From the NCBI RefSeq assembly GCF_022747945.1, contig NZ_JALDST010000001.1, forward strand, positions 806,001 to 870,000: a stretch of DNA of 64,000 nucleotides, in the 5' to 3' direction. This DNA is from Micromonospora sp. R77 (GTDB lineage: Bacteria > Actinomycetota > Actinomycetes > Mycobacteriales > Micromonosporaceae). The position numbers were made by a program, and so were the translations under genes. Of the stretch, positions 26,739-35,373 are shown one piece after another. Under the pieces are notes generated by a model. The model searched no databases. It was not told the DNA's origin and worked only from the letters and a program-made list of their open reading frames with translations. The stretch's first letter is position 1. Each line of letters opens with the position of its first letter.

Positions 26739-27899
26739 TCAGGCGAGTCGGGCGAGCGCCTGCTCCAGGTCGGCGCGCAGGTCCTCCGGGTCCTCCAGCC
26801 CGACGGAGATCCGCAGCAGCCCGCCGCCGGGCTTGGCCTCCCCCTCGACCGGGCGGTGGGTCAGCGAGGCCGGGTGCTGGATGAGCGTGTCGACGCCGCC
26901 GAGCGACACCGCGTGGGTGATCAGCTGGCAGGCGCCGGCGACCGCCGCCGCGGCGGGCGCGCCGCCGCGTACCTCGAAGGCGAGCAGGCTTCCGGTGCCG
27001 GACATCTGGCGGCCGACCAGCCCGGCCGGGTCGTGCGCCGAGGGGTGGTGGACGCGCGCGACGGCGGGGTGCCCGGCGAGCCAGGCGACGAGTTTCTCCG
27101 CGCCGGCCTGCTGGGCGCGGACCCGCAACGGCAGGGTCTGTAGCCCGCGGTGCAGGAGGTAGGCGCCGAGCGGGTGGAGGATCGCGCCGGTGACGGCGCG
27201 GACCTGGCGCAGTCGGGCGGCCCAGCCGGCGTCGCAGGCGACGACGCCGGCGAGCACGTCGCCGTGGCCGCCGATGCTCTTGGTGGCGCTGTGCAGCACG
27301 AGGGCGGCGCCGTGCCGGGCGGGCTGCTGGAGTACGGGGGTGGCGACGGTGTTGTCGACCAGGAGTGGGACGTCGCCGGCGGCGCGGGCGAGGGCGGCGA
27401 TGTCGACGAGGTCGAGGGTGGGGTTGGCCGGGGTCTCGACGATGACGAGCGCGGTGTCGGGGCGGATCGCGGTGGCGACCTCGTCGGGGCGGGCCCAGGT
27501 GACCTCGGTGCCGAGCAGGCCGGTGGCGAGGACGTGGTCGGTGCCGCCGTAGAGGGGGCGGACGGCGACGAGGTGCCGTTTCCCGTCGCGGGTGGCGGCG
27601 AGCAGCGTGGCGGTGAGGGCGGCCATGCCGCTGGCGAAGGCGACGGCGTCGGTGGTGCCTTCGAGTTCGGCGAGGGCGGTCTCGAAGCGGGCGACGGTGG
27701 GGTTCCAGAGGCGCTGGTAGACGGCGCTGCCGCCGGGCGCGAGGGTGCCGCCGGTGGCGAGCAGTTCGTACGCGTCGCCGCCGTCGTCGACCGAGGGCAG
27801 CGGGTTGGTGGTGGAGAGGTCGATGGGCGGCACGTGGACGCCCAGGGCGGCGAGGTCGTCGCGCCCGGCGTGCACGGCCCTGGTGTCCACTGCGGTCAT
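26739..27899 (-). CDS. Cys/Met-metabolism PLP enzyme (cystathionine/methionine gamma-lyase type)
   Basis: A 386-residue PLP enzyme of the trans-sulfuration family. Seen: TRAVHAGRDD at the N-terminus, YQRLWNPTVARFETALAELE, the PLP region FASGMAALTATLLA, IVETPANPTLDLVDIAALAR, the lysine in LVLHSATKSIGGHGDVLAG, and SLGGVDTLIQHPASLTH. These fit cystathionine gamma-lyase, gamma-synthase or methionine gamma-lyase; sequence alone does not decide. It is divergent from an Lrp/AsnC regulator with a palindrome between, so it is likely the regulator's target in sulfur amino-acid use. ATG 27897-27899 gives the family N-terminus; another ATG lies at 27915. Confidence 0.88.
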   Translation of the reverse strand: MTAVDTRAVHAGRDDLAALGVHVPPIDLSTTNPLPSVDDGGDAYELLATGGTLAPGGSAVYQRLWNPTVARFETALAELEGTTDAVAFASGMAALTATLLAATRDGKRHLVAVRPLYGGTDHVLATGLLGTEVTWARPDEVATAIRPDTALVIVETPANPTLDLVDIAALARAAGDVPLLVDNTVATPVLQQPARHGAALVLHSATKSIGGHGDVLAGVVACDAGWAARLRQVRAVTGAILHPLGAYLLHRGLQTLPLRVRAQQAGAEKLVAWLAGHPAVARVHHPSAHDPAGLVGRQMSGTGSLLAFEVRGGAPAAAAVAGACQLITHAVSLGGVDTLIQHPASLTHRPVEGEAKPGGGLLRISVGLEDPEDLRADLEQALARLA

Positions 27900-27943
27900 G
27901 GCGGAAGCGTCGAACATCAGCACTGATAGGGGCAATAGATTCG

Positions 27944-27955
27944 CAGAAGATTCTG
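27944..27955. promoter_or_regulatory. Palindrome CAGAAGATTCTG, candidate Lrp/AsnC operator
   Basis: A 12-bp inverted repeat (CAGAA-GA-TTCTG) in the AT-richer gap between the PLP lyase and the divergent Lrp/AsnC gene, 45 bases from each start. Position and symmetry suit binding by the adjacent regulator; the link is inferred. Confidence 0.45.
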
Positions 27956-28000
27956 TGTTTACCTCTTCCAACGCTGTGAAGTTCGGTGAATGATGTTCCC

Positions 28001-28480
28001 ATGCCGCCCGCACCGAATGATGTACGGCCCTTCGCGGCCCTGGACGACGTCGACCGCGCGATCCTGACGGAGTTGGCCGCCGACGGTCGGCTGCCGAACA
28101 ACGCGCTGGCCGAGCGGGTGGGGGTGGCGCCGTCGACGTGTCTGACGCGTACCCGGGCGTTGCGCGAGTGCGGGGCGATCCGCGGGATCCACGCGGAGGT
28201 CGACCCGGCGGCGGTGGGGTTGCCGCTGCAGGCGCTGGTCTCGGTGCGGTTGACGGCGCACGAGCGGGCGGCGGTGGACGCGTTCCGGGCCCGGTCGGTC
28301 CGGCTGCCGGGGGTGGTGTCGGTGTTCCACGTGGCCGGGGCGGAGGACTACGTGCTGCACGTGCGGGCGGCGTCGGGCGACGCGCTGCGGGACTTCGTGC
28401 TGGACCAGCTGGCGGTGGATCCGGCGGTGGGGCACACCCAGACCAGCCTGATCTTCGAGCAGGCGCGCGGGGTGGGCTGA
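28001..28480 (+). CDS. Lrp/AsnC-family transcriptional regulator
   Basis: A 159-residue regulator. The N-terminal winged helix reads LDDVDRAILTELAADGRLPN then NALAERVGVAPSTCLTRTRAL; the C-terminal RAM (amino-acid-binding) domain includes LQALVSVRL and VVSVFHVAGAEDYVLHVRA (effector-binding GxxD). Such proteins sense amino acids and control nearby metabolic genes; the divergent PLP lyase is the obvious target. Start ATG 28001 is chosen; an in-frame GTG lies at 27986. Confidence 0.9.
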   Translation: MPPAPNDVRPFAALDDVDRAILTELAADGRLPNNALAERVGVAPSTCLTRTRALRECGAIRGIHAEVDPAAVGLPLQALVSVRLTAHERAAVDAFRARSVRLPGVVSVFHVAGAEDYVLHVRAASGDALRDFVLDQLAVDPAVGHTQTSLIFEQARGVG

Positions 28481-28483
28481 CCT

Positions 28484-28531
28484 GTTAACCGGGGGCCCCT
28501 GCTCTACCGCAGGCGTTAACAGGGGGCCCCT
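28484..28531. repeat. Paired direct repeat GTTAAC(C/A)GGGGGCCCCT
   Basis: Two copies, GTTAACCGGGGGCCCCT (28484-28500) and GTTAACAGGGGGCCCCT (28515-28531), start-to-start distance 31 bases. Each has a palindromic GGGGCCCC core. From memory such paired elements recur between genes in Micromonospora and Salinispora genomes. Only this pair occurs in the window. Role unknown. Confidence 0.65.
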
Positions 28532-28594
28532 CCTTCTGGTGTGACGTAACCGGCGAGGGGAACAATTCCGGCGGGCGGGGAGTTGGCGAACGGT

Positions 28595-29605
28595 GTGACA
28601 GACGTACCGTTGGCTGTTCTTGATCTTGCCCCGGTGGCCGCGGGCGCGAGCGCCGGTGAGGCGCTGCGGCACACCACCGAGCTGGCCCGTCGCACCGAGG
28701 AGCTGGGCTATCGCCGCTTCTGGGTGGCCGAGCACCACAACATGCCGGCGATCGCGAGTTCCGCGCCGGCGGTGCTGCTGGCGCACCTGGCCGCGAACAC
28801 GAGCACGATCCGGCTGGGCTCCGGCGGGGTGATGCTGCCCAACCACGCGCCGCTGGTGGTGGCCGAGCAGTTCGGCACCCTGGAGGCGCTGCACCCGGGC
28901 CGGATCGACCTCGGCATCGGCCGGGCGCCCGGCACCGACCAGGTGACCGCGCTGGCGCTGCGCCGCACCATGGAAGGGCTGTCGGCCGAGGGGTTCCCCC
29001 GGGAGCTGGCGGACCTGATGAACTACTTCAGCGGCGAGCAGCCGGGGCCGATCACGGCCACCCCGGGGCGTGGCCAGCAGCCGGCGATCTGGCTGCTGGG
29101 CTCCAGCGGGTTCAGCGCGCAGCTGGCCGGGCTGCTCGGGCTGCCGTTCTCGTTCGCGCACCACTTCAGCGCGCAGAACACGATCCCGGCGTTGGCGCTC
29201 TACCGGCAGCACTTCCGGCCGTCGCAGTGGCTGGACCGGCCGTACGCGATGGTCGCGGTGAACGCGGTCTGCGCGGAGACCGACGAGCGGGCGCACTGGC
29301 TGGCCGGTCCGGCCGGGTTGTCCTTCCTCAAGCTGCGGTCGGGGCGGCCCGAGCCCCTCGCGACGCCCGAGGAGGCGGCGGCCTACCCGTACACGGAGCT
29401 GGAGCGGGAGTTCGTCGCGCAGCGCCGGGAGGGGCAGGCGACCGGTTCGCCGGAGACGGTGGCCCGGCAGCTCGGCGAGCTGGTGGCGCGGACCGGCGCG
29501 GACGAGCTGATGCTGACCACGATGGTGTACGACGTGGCCGACCGGGTCCGCTCGTTCGAGCTGATCGCCGAGAAGGTGGCCGGCGGCCTGTCCCGGGCAG
29601 TCTGA
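28595..29605 (+). CDS. LLM-class flavin-dependent oxidoreductase
   Basis: A 336-residue bacterial-luciferase-like monooxygenase with a TIM-barrel pattern: [80 protein letters not shown], and [20 protein letters not shown]. These place it in the widespread MsnO8/YhbW-type group with FMN/F420-like cofactor use; substrate unknown. GTG 28595 is chosen; GGGGAG lies 12 bases upstream. It ends before a strong hairpin shared with the convergent lyase gene. Confidence 0.88.
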   Translation: MTDVPLAVLDLAPVAAGASAGEALRHTTELARRTEELGYRRFWVAEHHNMPAIASSAPAVLLAHLAANTSTIRLGSGGVMLPNHAPLVVAEQFGTLEALHPGRIDLGIGRAPGTDQVTALALRRTMEGLSAEGFPRELADLMNYFSGEQPGPITATPGRGQQPAIWLLGSSGFSAQLAGLLGLPFSFAHHFSAQNTIPALALYRQHFRPSQWLDRPYAMVAVNAVCAETDERAHWLAGPAGLSFLKLRSGRPEPLATPEEAAAYPYTELEREFVAQRREGQATGSPETVARQLGELVARTGADELMLTTMVYDVADRVRSFELIAEKVAGGLSRAV

Positions 29606-29718
29606 AACACGCTCTTCACGATGGCGTCACCGCACCGTCGCGTGGTGCGCCTACCTTGGTGACCGGTGGTGGTACGGCACTCCCCGATCGGGACGGGTCG
29701 GGGGTGCTGCGGTGTGGT

Positions 29719-29765
29719 GCACCGGGTCGCCGGCCGAGCGGATTCCGCGGCCGGCGACCCGGTGC
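29719..29765. terminator. Bidirectional terminator between convergent genes
   Basis: A perfect 18-bp stem GCACCGGGTCGCCGGCCG/CGGCCGGCGACCCGGTGC around an 11-base loop, in the gap between the oxidoreductase (ends 29605) and the lyase (ends 29796), which converge here. Confidence 0.75.
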
Positions 29766-29795
29766 CTGCGTTTCCGGCTCCGGTGTCCGGGCCGG

Positions 29796-32039
29796 TCAGC
29801 GCAGGTAGATGTGCGGGGCGGGCGGGGTGGCCATTCCGTCGCCGAGGAAGAAGCCGGCGTGCGGCGGCTGGTTGTACGCGGTGTTCTGCCAGGCGATCGA
29901 GACCCGGTACTGCGGGTCGTGCATCAGCGTCGGGAGGCGCAGTGTGGTCGGCGTGGGCGTGCTGTAGATCCGCAGCGCGGAGCTGTCGCCGGTGCGCCAG
30001 ACCACTTCCTCCCGCCAGTCGCCGAGGATGTCGCCGGAGAGCGCCGGGGTGGACTTGGTGCCGTTGTTGGCGGACACGCCGCTGCCGGTGAGCAGCCGCG
30101 TCTCGCCGGCGGTGCCGTACTTGTCGATCTTCGTGCCGTCGAGCAGTTCCCGGACCGGGTCGCCGTCCCACCAGGCGAGGAAGTTCGCCGACGACGGCTT
30201 GCGCCCGATGTTCTCGCCCCGGGTGTTGCGCAGCCCGTCCACCGCGGAGGACCAGGACTCGGCGCCAGGGCTGCCGGCCCAGACGTCGTCGGAGACGCCC
30301 CGGCCGTTGTCGCCGTTCGGCGCGGTCTGCCAGAGCAGCTGCCCGGTGCGGGCGTCGGACATCCACGAGCTGGGCTTGCTGCCGTCCTCGTCGACCTTGA
30401 AGACCTCCAGCCCGGCGCGGGACGGGTCGAGGTCGCCGACGTGCAGCGCGTCGCCGTGCCCGTTGCCGGTGGAGTAGCGCAGCGTGCCGTTGTCGTCGAT
30501 GGTGGCGGCCCCGTACACGATCTCCTGGCGGCCGTCGTTGTCGACGTCGGCGACGGAGAGCTGGTGGTTGCCCTGGCCCGCGGCGGCGCCGTTGCCGCTG
30601 GTGTTGGAGTCGAAGGTCCAGCGCTTGGTGAGGGTGCCGTTGCGGAAGTCCCAGGCGGCGACGACCGCGCGGGTGTAGTAGCCGCGCGCCATGATCAGTG
30701 AGGGGCGCTGCCCGTCGAGGTAGGCGGTGCCGGCGAGGAACCGGTCGACCCGGTTGCCGTACGAGTCGCCCCAGGAGGAGACGGTGCCGCGCGGCGGGTC
30801 GTAGGTGACGGTGGAGACGGCGGCGCCGGTGCGGCCGTCGAACATGGTCAGGAACTCCGGGCCGGAGAGCACGTAGCCGCTGGAGTTGCGGTAGTCGGCC
30901 GACGACGAGCCGATCACCTGGCCGGTGCCGGAGCGGGTGCCGTCGGCGGTCTTCATGGCCACCTCGGCGTCGCCGTCACCGTCGTAGTCGTACACCTGGA
31001 ACTGGGTGTAGTGGGCGCCCGCGCGGATGTTGCGGCCCAGGTCGATGCGCCACAGCCGGGTGCCGGTGAGGGTGTACGCGTCGACGTAGACGTTGCCGGT
31101 GTAGCCGGACTGCGAGTTGTCCTTGCTGTTGGACGGGTCCCACTTGAGCACGAACTCGTAGCGGCCGTCACCGTCGAGGTCGCCGACGCTGGCATCGTTG
31201 GCCGAGTAGGTGTAGGCCTCCCCGCTGGGGGTGGTGCCGCCGGGCGGGGCCTGGATCGGCACGTCCAGGTAGCCGTTCGCGAACTGGAGCGCGGGGGCGG
31301 ACGCCGCCTGCTCCGCGCCGTTCACCACGGCCCGCACGGTGTACGCCGAGCCGGCCGCCGCGCCGCTGTCGAGGTAGCTGGTGGCCCCGGTGATCGGACT
31401 GCCGTTGACCTTGGTGGAGCCGCGGTAGAGGTTGAAGGACACGCCGCTGGTCTCGGTGCCGAGCAGCCGCCAGGAGACCAGGTTCCCGGTGCCGGAGCGG
31501 ACGCTGATCAGGCCCCGGTCGAGCTTCTCCAGCTGCTTCGCGCCGGCGGGCGGGGTGGTGCCGGTCGGGGTCGGCGTCGGGCCGGTGGAGGTGGGTGGGG
31601 TGCTGGTGGGGGTGGTCGTCCCGGTGCAGGCGGTGCCGTTGAGGGTGAAGCTCGCCGGGGCGGGGTTGCTGACGTCGTTCCAGCCGGCGTTGAAGCCGAA
31701 GTTGGCGGTGCCGCCGGTGCCGATGGTCGCGTTGTAGCCGGCGTCGCGGGCGGTGACCTGGGCGCCGGACTGGGTGACCGTGGCGTTCCACGCCTGGGTG
31801 ACCTGCTGGCCGGCGGTCCACGACCAGCCGAGGGTCCAGCCGTTGACCGGGTCGCCGAGGTTGGTGACGGTGACGTCGGCGCCGAAGCCGCCGGCCCAGG
31901 AGTTGGTGATCCGGTAGTCGACGCGGCAGCCGGCGGCGGCCGCGCTGGCGGTGACGGTGGTGAGGGCGCCGGCCACGAGGGTGGCAGCTGCTGCCGCGCC
32001 GAGCAGCACGGTACGGCGGCGCATGGGGGTGGAATGCAC
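29796..32039 (-). CDS. Secreted rhamnogalacturonan lyase (PL11-type) with CBM2
   Basis: A 747-residue exported pectin-degrading enzyme. It has a signal peptide starting MRRRTVLLGAAAAATLVAGA (twin arginine, possibly Tat). Residues about 36-140 are a family 2 carbohydrate-binding module (CRVDYRITNSWAGGFGADVT, conserved tryptophans, closing Cys), followed by a Pro/Thr linker. The catalytic part begins KQLEKLDRGLISVRSGTGNL and forms an eight-bladed propeller with calcium-binding loops DLDGDGRYEF, DYDGDGDAEV and DVDNDGRQEI, as in YesW/YesX-type rhamnogalacturonan endolyases, which cleave rhamnogalacturonan I. GTG 32037-32039 has GGAGG seven bases upstream and is preferred to ATG 32024. A LacI-type operator lies about 130 bases upstream. 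Confidence 0.92.
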   Translation of the reverse strand: MHSTPMRRRTVLLGAAAAATLVAGALTTVTASAAAAGCRVDYRITNSWAGGFGADVTVTNLGDPVNGWTLGWSWTAGQQVTQAWNATVTQSGAQVTARDAGYNATIGTGGTANFGFNAGWNDVSNPAPASFTLNGTACTGTTTPTSTPPTSTGPTPTPTGTTPPAGAKQLEKLDRGLISVRSGTGNLVSWRLLGTETSGVSFNLYRGSTKVNGSPITGATSYLDSGAAAGSAYTVRAVVNGAEQAASAPALQFANGYLDVPIQAPPGGTTPSGEAYTYSANDASVGDLDGDGRYEFVLKWDPSNSKDNSQSGYTGNVYVDAYTLTGTRLWRIDLGRNIRAGAHYTQFQVYDYDGDGDAEVAMKTADGTRSGTGQVIGSSSADYRNSSGYVLSGPEFLTMFDGRTGAAVSTVTYDPPRGTVSSWGDSYGNRVDRFLAGTAYLDGQRPSLIMARGYYTRAVVAAWDFRNGTLTKRWTFDSNTSGNGAAAGQGNHQLSVADVDNDGRQEIVYGAATIDDNGTLRYSTGNGHGDALHVGDLDPSRAGLEVFKVDEDGSKPSSWMSDARTGQLLWQTAPNGDNGRGVSDDVWAGSPGAESWSSAVDGLRNTRGENIGRKPSSANFLAWWDGDPVRELLDGTKIDKYGTAGETRLLTGSGVSANNGTKSTPALSGDILGDWREEVVWRTGDSSALRIYSTPTPTTLRLPTLMHDPQYRVSIAWQNTAYNQPPHAGFFLGDGMATPPAPHIYLR

Positions 32040-32168
32040 GGGCTGGCCTCCGGGGAGGTCGGACGCGCGACGGGCCGAGCCGTCGACCTGCCCTGGGCCG
32101 ACGGAGCTCCTCGTCACGCTGCGATGTGATCGACGTCCATGATTAGGCTCCGCGCCCGCCGATCGTAG

Positions 32169-32180
32169 GACAACGTTTTC
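32169..32180 (-). promoter_or_regulatory. LacI-family operator-like site GACAACGTTTTC
   Basis: Differs by one base from the perfect palindrome GACAACGTTGTC recognised by many actinomycete LacI-family regulators in front of glycan-degrading genes. It lies between the rhamnogalacturonan lyase and the divergent decarboxylase, and the lyase is the likelier target (carbohydrate induction). No LacI gene is in the window. Confidence 0.5.
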
Positions 32181-32238
32181 CCGGAGCACAACCAGCCCCG
32201 GCGTTGATCCGCGCCGGGCCACCTGATCGACTCGGGGC

Positions 32239-33672
32239 ATGGCTGAGCACATGGATCCCGAGCAGTTCCGGCGGGCCGGTTACGCGGTGGTCGACTGGAT
32301 CGCGGACTACTGGACGACGCTCGGGCAGCGCCCGGTGACGTCGCAGGACCCGCCCGGCGCGGTGGCCGCCGCCCTGCCGGCCGGGCCCACCCCGCACGGC
32401 GAGCCGGTCGAGGCGGTGCTGGCCGACCTGGACCGGGTGATCGCGCCGGGGCTGACCCACTGGCAGCACCCGGGTTTCTTCGGCTATTTCCCGGCGAACA
32501 CCTCCGGCCCGAGTGTGCTGGGTGACCTGGTCAGCGCCGGCCTCGGGGTGCAGGGCATGCTCTGGGCCACCGGTCCGGCCTGCACCGAGCTGGAGACGGT
32601 GCTGCTGGACTGGCTGGCGGAGCTGCTGGACCTGCCGCAGCGGTTCCGGTCCACCGGTCGCGGCGGTGGGGTGATCCAGGATTCGGCGTCCTCGGCGACG
32701 CTGGTGGCGACGCTGGTGGCGCTGCACCGGGCCAGCGGAGGCCGGTGGCGGGAGTCCGGGGTGGACCGGCGCTACCGTGCCTACACCTCGACCCAGGGCC
32801 ACTCGTCGATCGAGAAGGCGGCCCGGATCGCCGGGCTCGGCGCGGACGGGGTCCGCCCGGTCGAGGTGGACCCGCAGACCCAGGCGATGCGTCCCGAGGC
32901 GCTGCGCGCGGCGATCGAGGCCGACCGGGCCGCCGGTGTGGTGCCGGCCATCGTGGTGGCCACCATCGGCACCACCTCCACCACCGCCATCGACCCGCTG
33001 CCGGAGATCGGTGCGATCTGCGCCGAGTACGGGATCTGGCTGCACGTCGACGCCGCGTACGCCGGGTCGGCCGCGGTCTGCCCGGAGCTGCGCTGGACGC
33101 ACGAAGGACTGGAGCACGCCGACTCGTACTGCTTCGACCCGCACAAGTGGCTGCTCACCGGCTTCGACTGCGACGCGTTCTGGGTGGCCGACTCCGGCGA
33201 ACTGATCGAGGCACTGACCGTGCTGCCGGAATACCTGCGCAACGCCGCCAGCGACTCCGGTGCGGTGATCGACTACCGGGACTGGCAGGTGCCGCTGGGT
33301 CGACGGTTCCGGGCGCTCAAGCTCTGGTTCGTGCTGCGCTGGTACGGCGTGGAGGGCCTGCGGGCGCACATCCGCTCCGGGGTGTCCCTGGCCGACCGCT
33401 TCGCCGCCCGGGTCGAGGCCGACGACCGGTTCGAGCTGACCGCCGCGCACCCGTTCTCGCTGGTCTGTTTCCGGCTGCGGGCGGGCGACGAGGTGAACGC
33501 CGAACTGCTGCGGCGGGTCAACGCCAGCGGCCGGGTGCACCTGACGCACACCCGGATCGAGGGCCGGTACGCGCTCCGCCTCGCGGTCGGCTCCCCGCTG
33601 TCCACCGAGAAGCACGTGGACGAGGCCTGGGACCTGCTCGCCGCGGCCGCCGACGACCTACTCACCCGCTGA
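32239..33672 (+). CDS. PLP-dependent aromatic-L-amino-acid decarboxylase family protein
   Basis: A 477-residue group II decarboxylase of the DOPA/tryptophan decarboxylase type. Seen: HWQHPGFFGYFPANTSGPSV (substrate-binding region, residues about 75-94), VIQDSASSATLVATLVA, HVDAAYAGSAAVCPE with the PLP-contacting Asp, and the PLP lysine in YCFDPHKWLLTGFDCDAFWV (about residue 301). Products would be amines such as tryptamine, tyramine or phenethylamine; which one cannot be told. It is single-copy with no obvious biosynthetic partners. No clear ribosome-binding site before ATG 32239. Confidence 0.93.
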   Translation: MAEHMDPEQFRRAGYAVVDWIADYWTTLGQRPVTSQDPPGAVAAALPAGPTPHGEPVEAVLADLDRVIAPGLTHWQHPGFFGYFPANTSGPSVLGDLVSAGLGVQGMLWATGPACTELETVLLDWLAELLDLPQRFRSTGRGGGVIQDSASSATLVATLVALHRASGGRWRESGVDRRYRAYTSTQGHSSIEKAARIAGLGADGVRPVEVDPQTQAMRPEALRAAIEADRAAGVVPAIVVATIGTTSTTAIDPLPEIGAICAEYGIWLHVDAAYAGSAAVCPELRWTHEGLEHADSYCFDPHKWLLTGFDCDAFWVADSGELIEALTVLPEYLRNAASDSGAVIDYRDWQVPLGRRFRALKLWFVLRWYGVEGLRAHIRSGVSLADRFAARVEADDRFELTAAHPFSLVCFRLRAGDEVNAELLRRVNASGRVHLTHTRIEGRYALRLAVGSPLSTEKHVDEAWDLLAAAADDLLTR

Positions 33673-33682
33673 CCGGGGCCGG

Positions 33683-34645
33683 TCAGCCCTCGACGGCTGC
33701 GGCCAGCGGCCGGGTCTGCTCCGGCCCGGCCGGCGGCGTCGCGGTGTCGGCGGTGGCGAGCAGCGCGGCCTCCGCGAGGGCCCGGGCCCGGCGGGTACGA
33801 CGCAGCGCCCGCACCGCCAGCACGATCGCGACCACCCAGCCGGCGGCGAGCAGCCCGTAGACGACGGCGGGCACCGCACCGCCGACCTCACCGGCGCGCA
33901 GCAGGGTACGGGCGTTGCTCAGCACGATCACGCCACCGATGGTGGCGCCGAGCAGTTGGGCGGGGACGATCCGCACCAGCCAGGCGGCGATCGGCGCGGC
34001 CACCAGGCCACCGATCAGCAGCGCCGCGACGGTCGGCAGCAGGAAGCCCTCGGAGCCGAGGCCGATCAGGAAGCCGATGCTGGCCGCGCCGGCCACCACG
34101 AACTCGGCGGTGTCCACCGAACCGATCACCTTGCGGGGCTCCATCCGGCCGGAGACCAGCAGCGCCGGGGTGGCGACCGGACCCCATCCGCCGCCGCCGG
34201 TGGCGTCGACGAAGCCGGCGACCAGGCCGAGCGGGCCGAGGAACCGCGCCCGCAGCGGGCCGGCCGCGCGGTTGGCCCGCAGCGGCCGGGAGAAGCGCAC
34301 CAGCAGGTACGCGCCGAGGGTGAACAGGATCGCCGCCATCCACGGGGCGGCCGACTCGGTGGAGATCGAGCTGAGGAAGGTGGCCCCGGCGAAAGCGCCG
34401 ATCGCGCCCGGTACGGCGATCCGGCCGACCACCCGCCAGTCGACGTTGCCGAACCGCCAGTGCGAGACCCCGGCGGCGAGCGTGGTGCCGATCTCCGCCA
34501 GGTGCACCGAGGCGGAGGCGGCGGCCGGCGCCACCCCGGCGAAGAGCAGCAGGGTGGACGAGGTCAGCCCGTACGCCATGCCCAGCGCGCCGTCGACCAG
34601 CTGCGCGGCGAGCCCGACCAGAGCGAGGATCAGCAGCTTGCGCAC
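33683..34645 (-). CDS. TauE/SafE-family sulfite/anion exporter
   Basis: A 320-residue permease with about eight membrane segments and two similar halves typical of TauE/SafE: VGLAAQLVDGALGMAYGLTS with AAASASVHLAEIGTTLAAG in the first, GFVDATGGGGWGPVATPALL and GSVDTAEFVVAGAASIGFLI in the second. Members export sulfite, sulfoacetate or other organosulfur anions. GTG 34643-34645 has AGGGGG six bases upstream. An Rrf2-type regulator gene follows upstream on the same strand; Rrf2/CymR proteins often control sulfur genes, which agrees. Confidence 0.9.
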   Translation of the reverse strand: MRKLLILALVGLAAQLVDGALGMAYGLTSSTLLLFAGVAPAAASASVHLAEIGTTLAAGVSHWRFGNVDWRVVGRIAVPGAIGAFAGATFLSSISTESAAPWMAAILFTLGAYLLVRFSRPLRANRAAGPLRARFLGPLGLVAGFVDATGGGGWGPVATPALLVSGRMEPRKVIGSVDTAEFVVAGAASIGFLIGLGSEGFLLPTVAALLIGGLVAAPIAAWLVRIVPAQLLGATIGGVIVLSNARTLLRAGEVGGAVPAVVYGLLAAGWVVAIVLAVRALRRTRRARALAEAALLATADTATPPAGPEQTRPLAAAVEG

Positions 34646-34822
34646 GAGCGCCCCCTGTCTTTTCGGCATCTCCTATCAACTTGGTCGACAATGCGGTACG
34701 GGAGCCGCTCCGGTCAAGTCCCCTATCGGCTAGTGGGACGCGCCGGACGGCGCGGACCGCGCGACGGAAGGGCCGGCGTCGGAAGGCCGGGCGAGGCAGG
34801 GCGGCCGCGCTAGAGCGGGCGG

Positions 34823-35293
34823 TCAGCTCCAGGCGCGCGGGTCGGCGGCCAGCTCGTTGACCCGGGCGGGCAACTCGCCGCCCGCCACGTCGCCGATGGT
34901 GACCAGCTCCAGGATCTCCCGTTCACTGGCCCGCAGCGCGATCCAGACGTCCTGCAGGGCGCGCGCGGCGCCCTGGTAACCGAGCTGCTCCGGCCGCTGG
35001 CCGCGGACGTGCGCCAACGGCCCGTCGATCACCCGGATGACCTCGGCCAGGGAGATCTCCCCGGCCGGTCGGGCCAGCCAGTAGCCGCCCTCCGGGCCGC
35101 GCTGGGCGTGCACGATGCCACCCCGACGCAGCTGGAGCAGGATGCTCTCCAGGAACTTCGGCGGGATGTCCTGGGCCCGGGCGATCTGCTCGGCGGTGAC
35201 CGGCCGGCTGCGCCCGGTCGCTCCCCCGTCGGTGACCGAGGCCAGTTCGGCGGCCGCGCGGAGCGCGTAGTCGACCCGGGCGGAGAGACGCAT
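34823..35293 (-). CDS. Rrf2-family transcriptional regulator
   Basis: A 156-residue Rrf2 regulator: MRLSARVDYALRAAAELA, VTAEQIARAQDIPPKFLESI, LQLRRGGIVHAQRGPEGGYW (winged helix) and LAEVIRVIDGPLA. It has no cysteine residues, so it cannot hold the Fe-S cluster of IscR/NsrR; it is closer to CymR, which responds to sulfur metabolites through a partner enzyme. It is upstream of and co-oriented with the TauE/SafE gene, with 177 bases between. TAACCT lies seven bases before ATG 35293, suggesting a leaderless message. Confidence 0.9.
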   Translation of the reverse strand: MRLSARVDYALRAAAELASVTDGGATGRSRPVTAEQIARAQDIPPKFLESILLQLRRGGIVHAQRGPEGGYWLARPAGEISLAEVIRVIDGPLAHVRGQRPEQLGYQGAARALQDVWIALRASEREILELVTIGDVAGGELPARVNELAADPRAWS

Positions 35294-35373
35294 GCCGGTC
35301 AGGTTAGCCCGCTGATCGGCCGGCCAGGTCGCCGACCCTCAGCCGAACGGCCACGGAACGCCCGACCCGCCGG

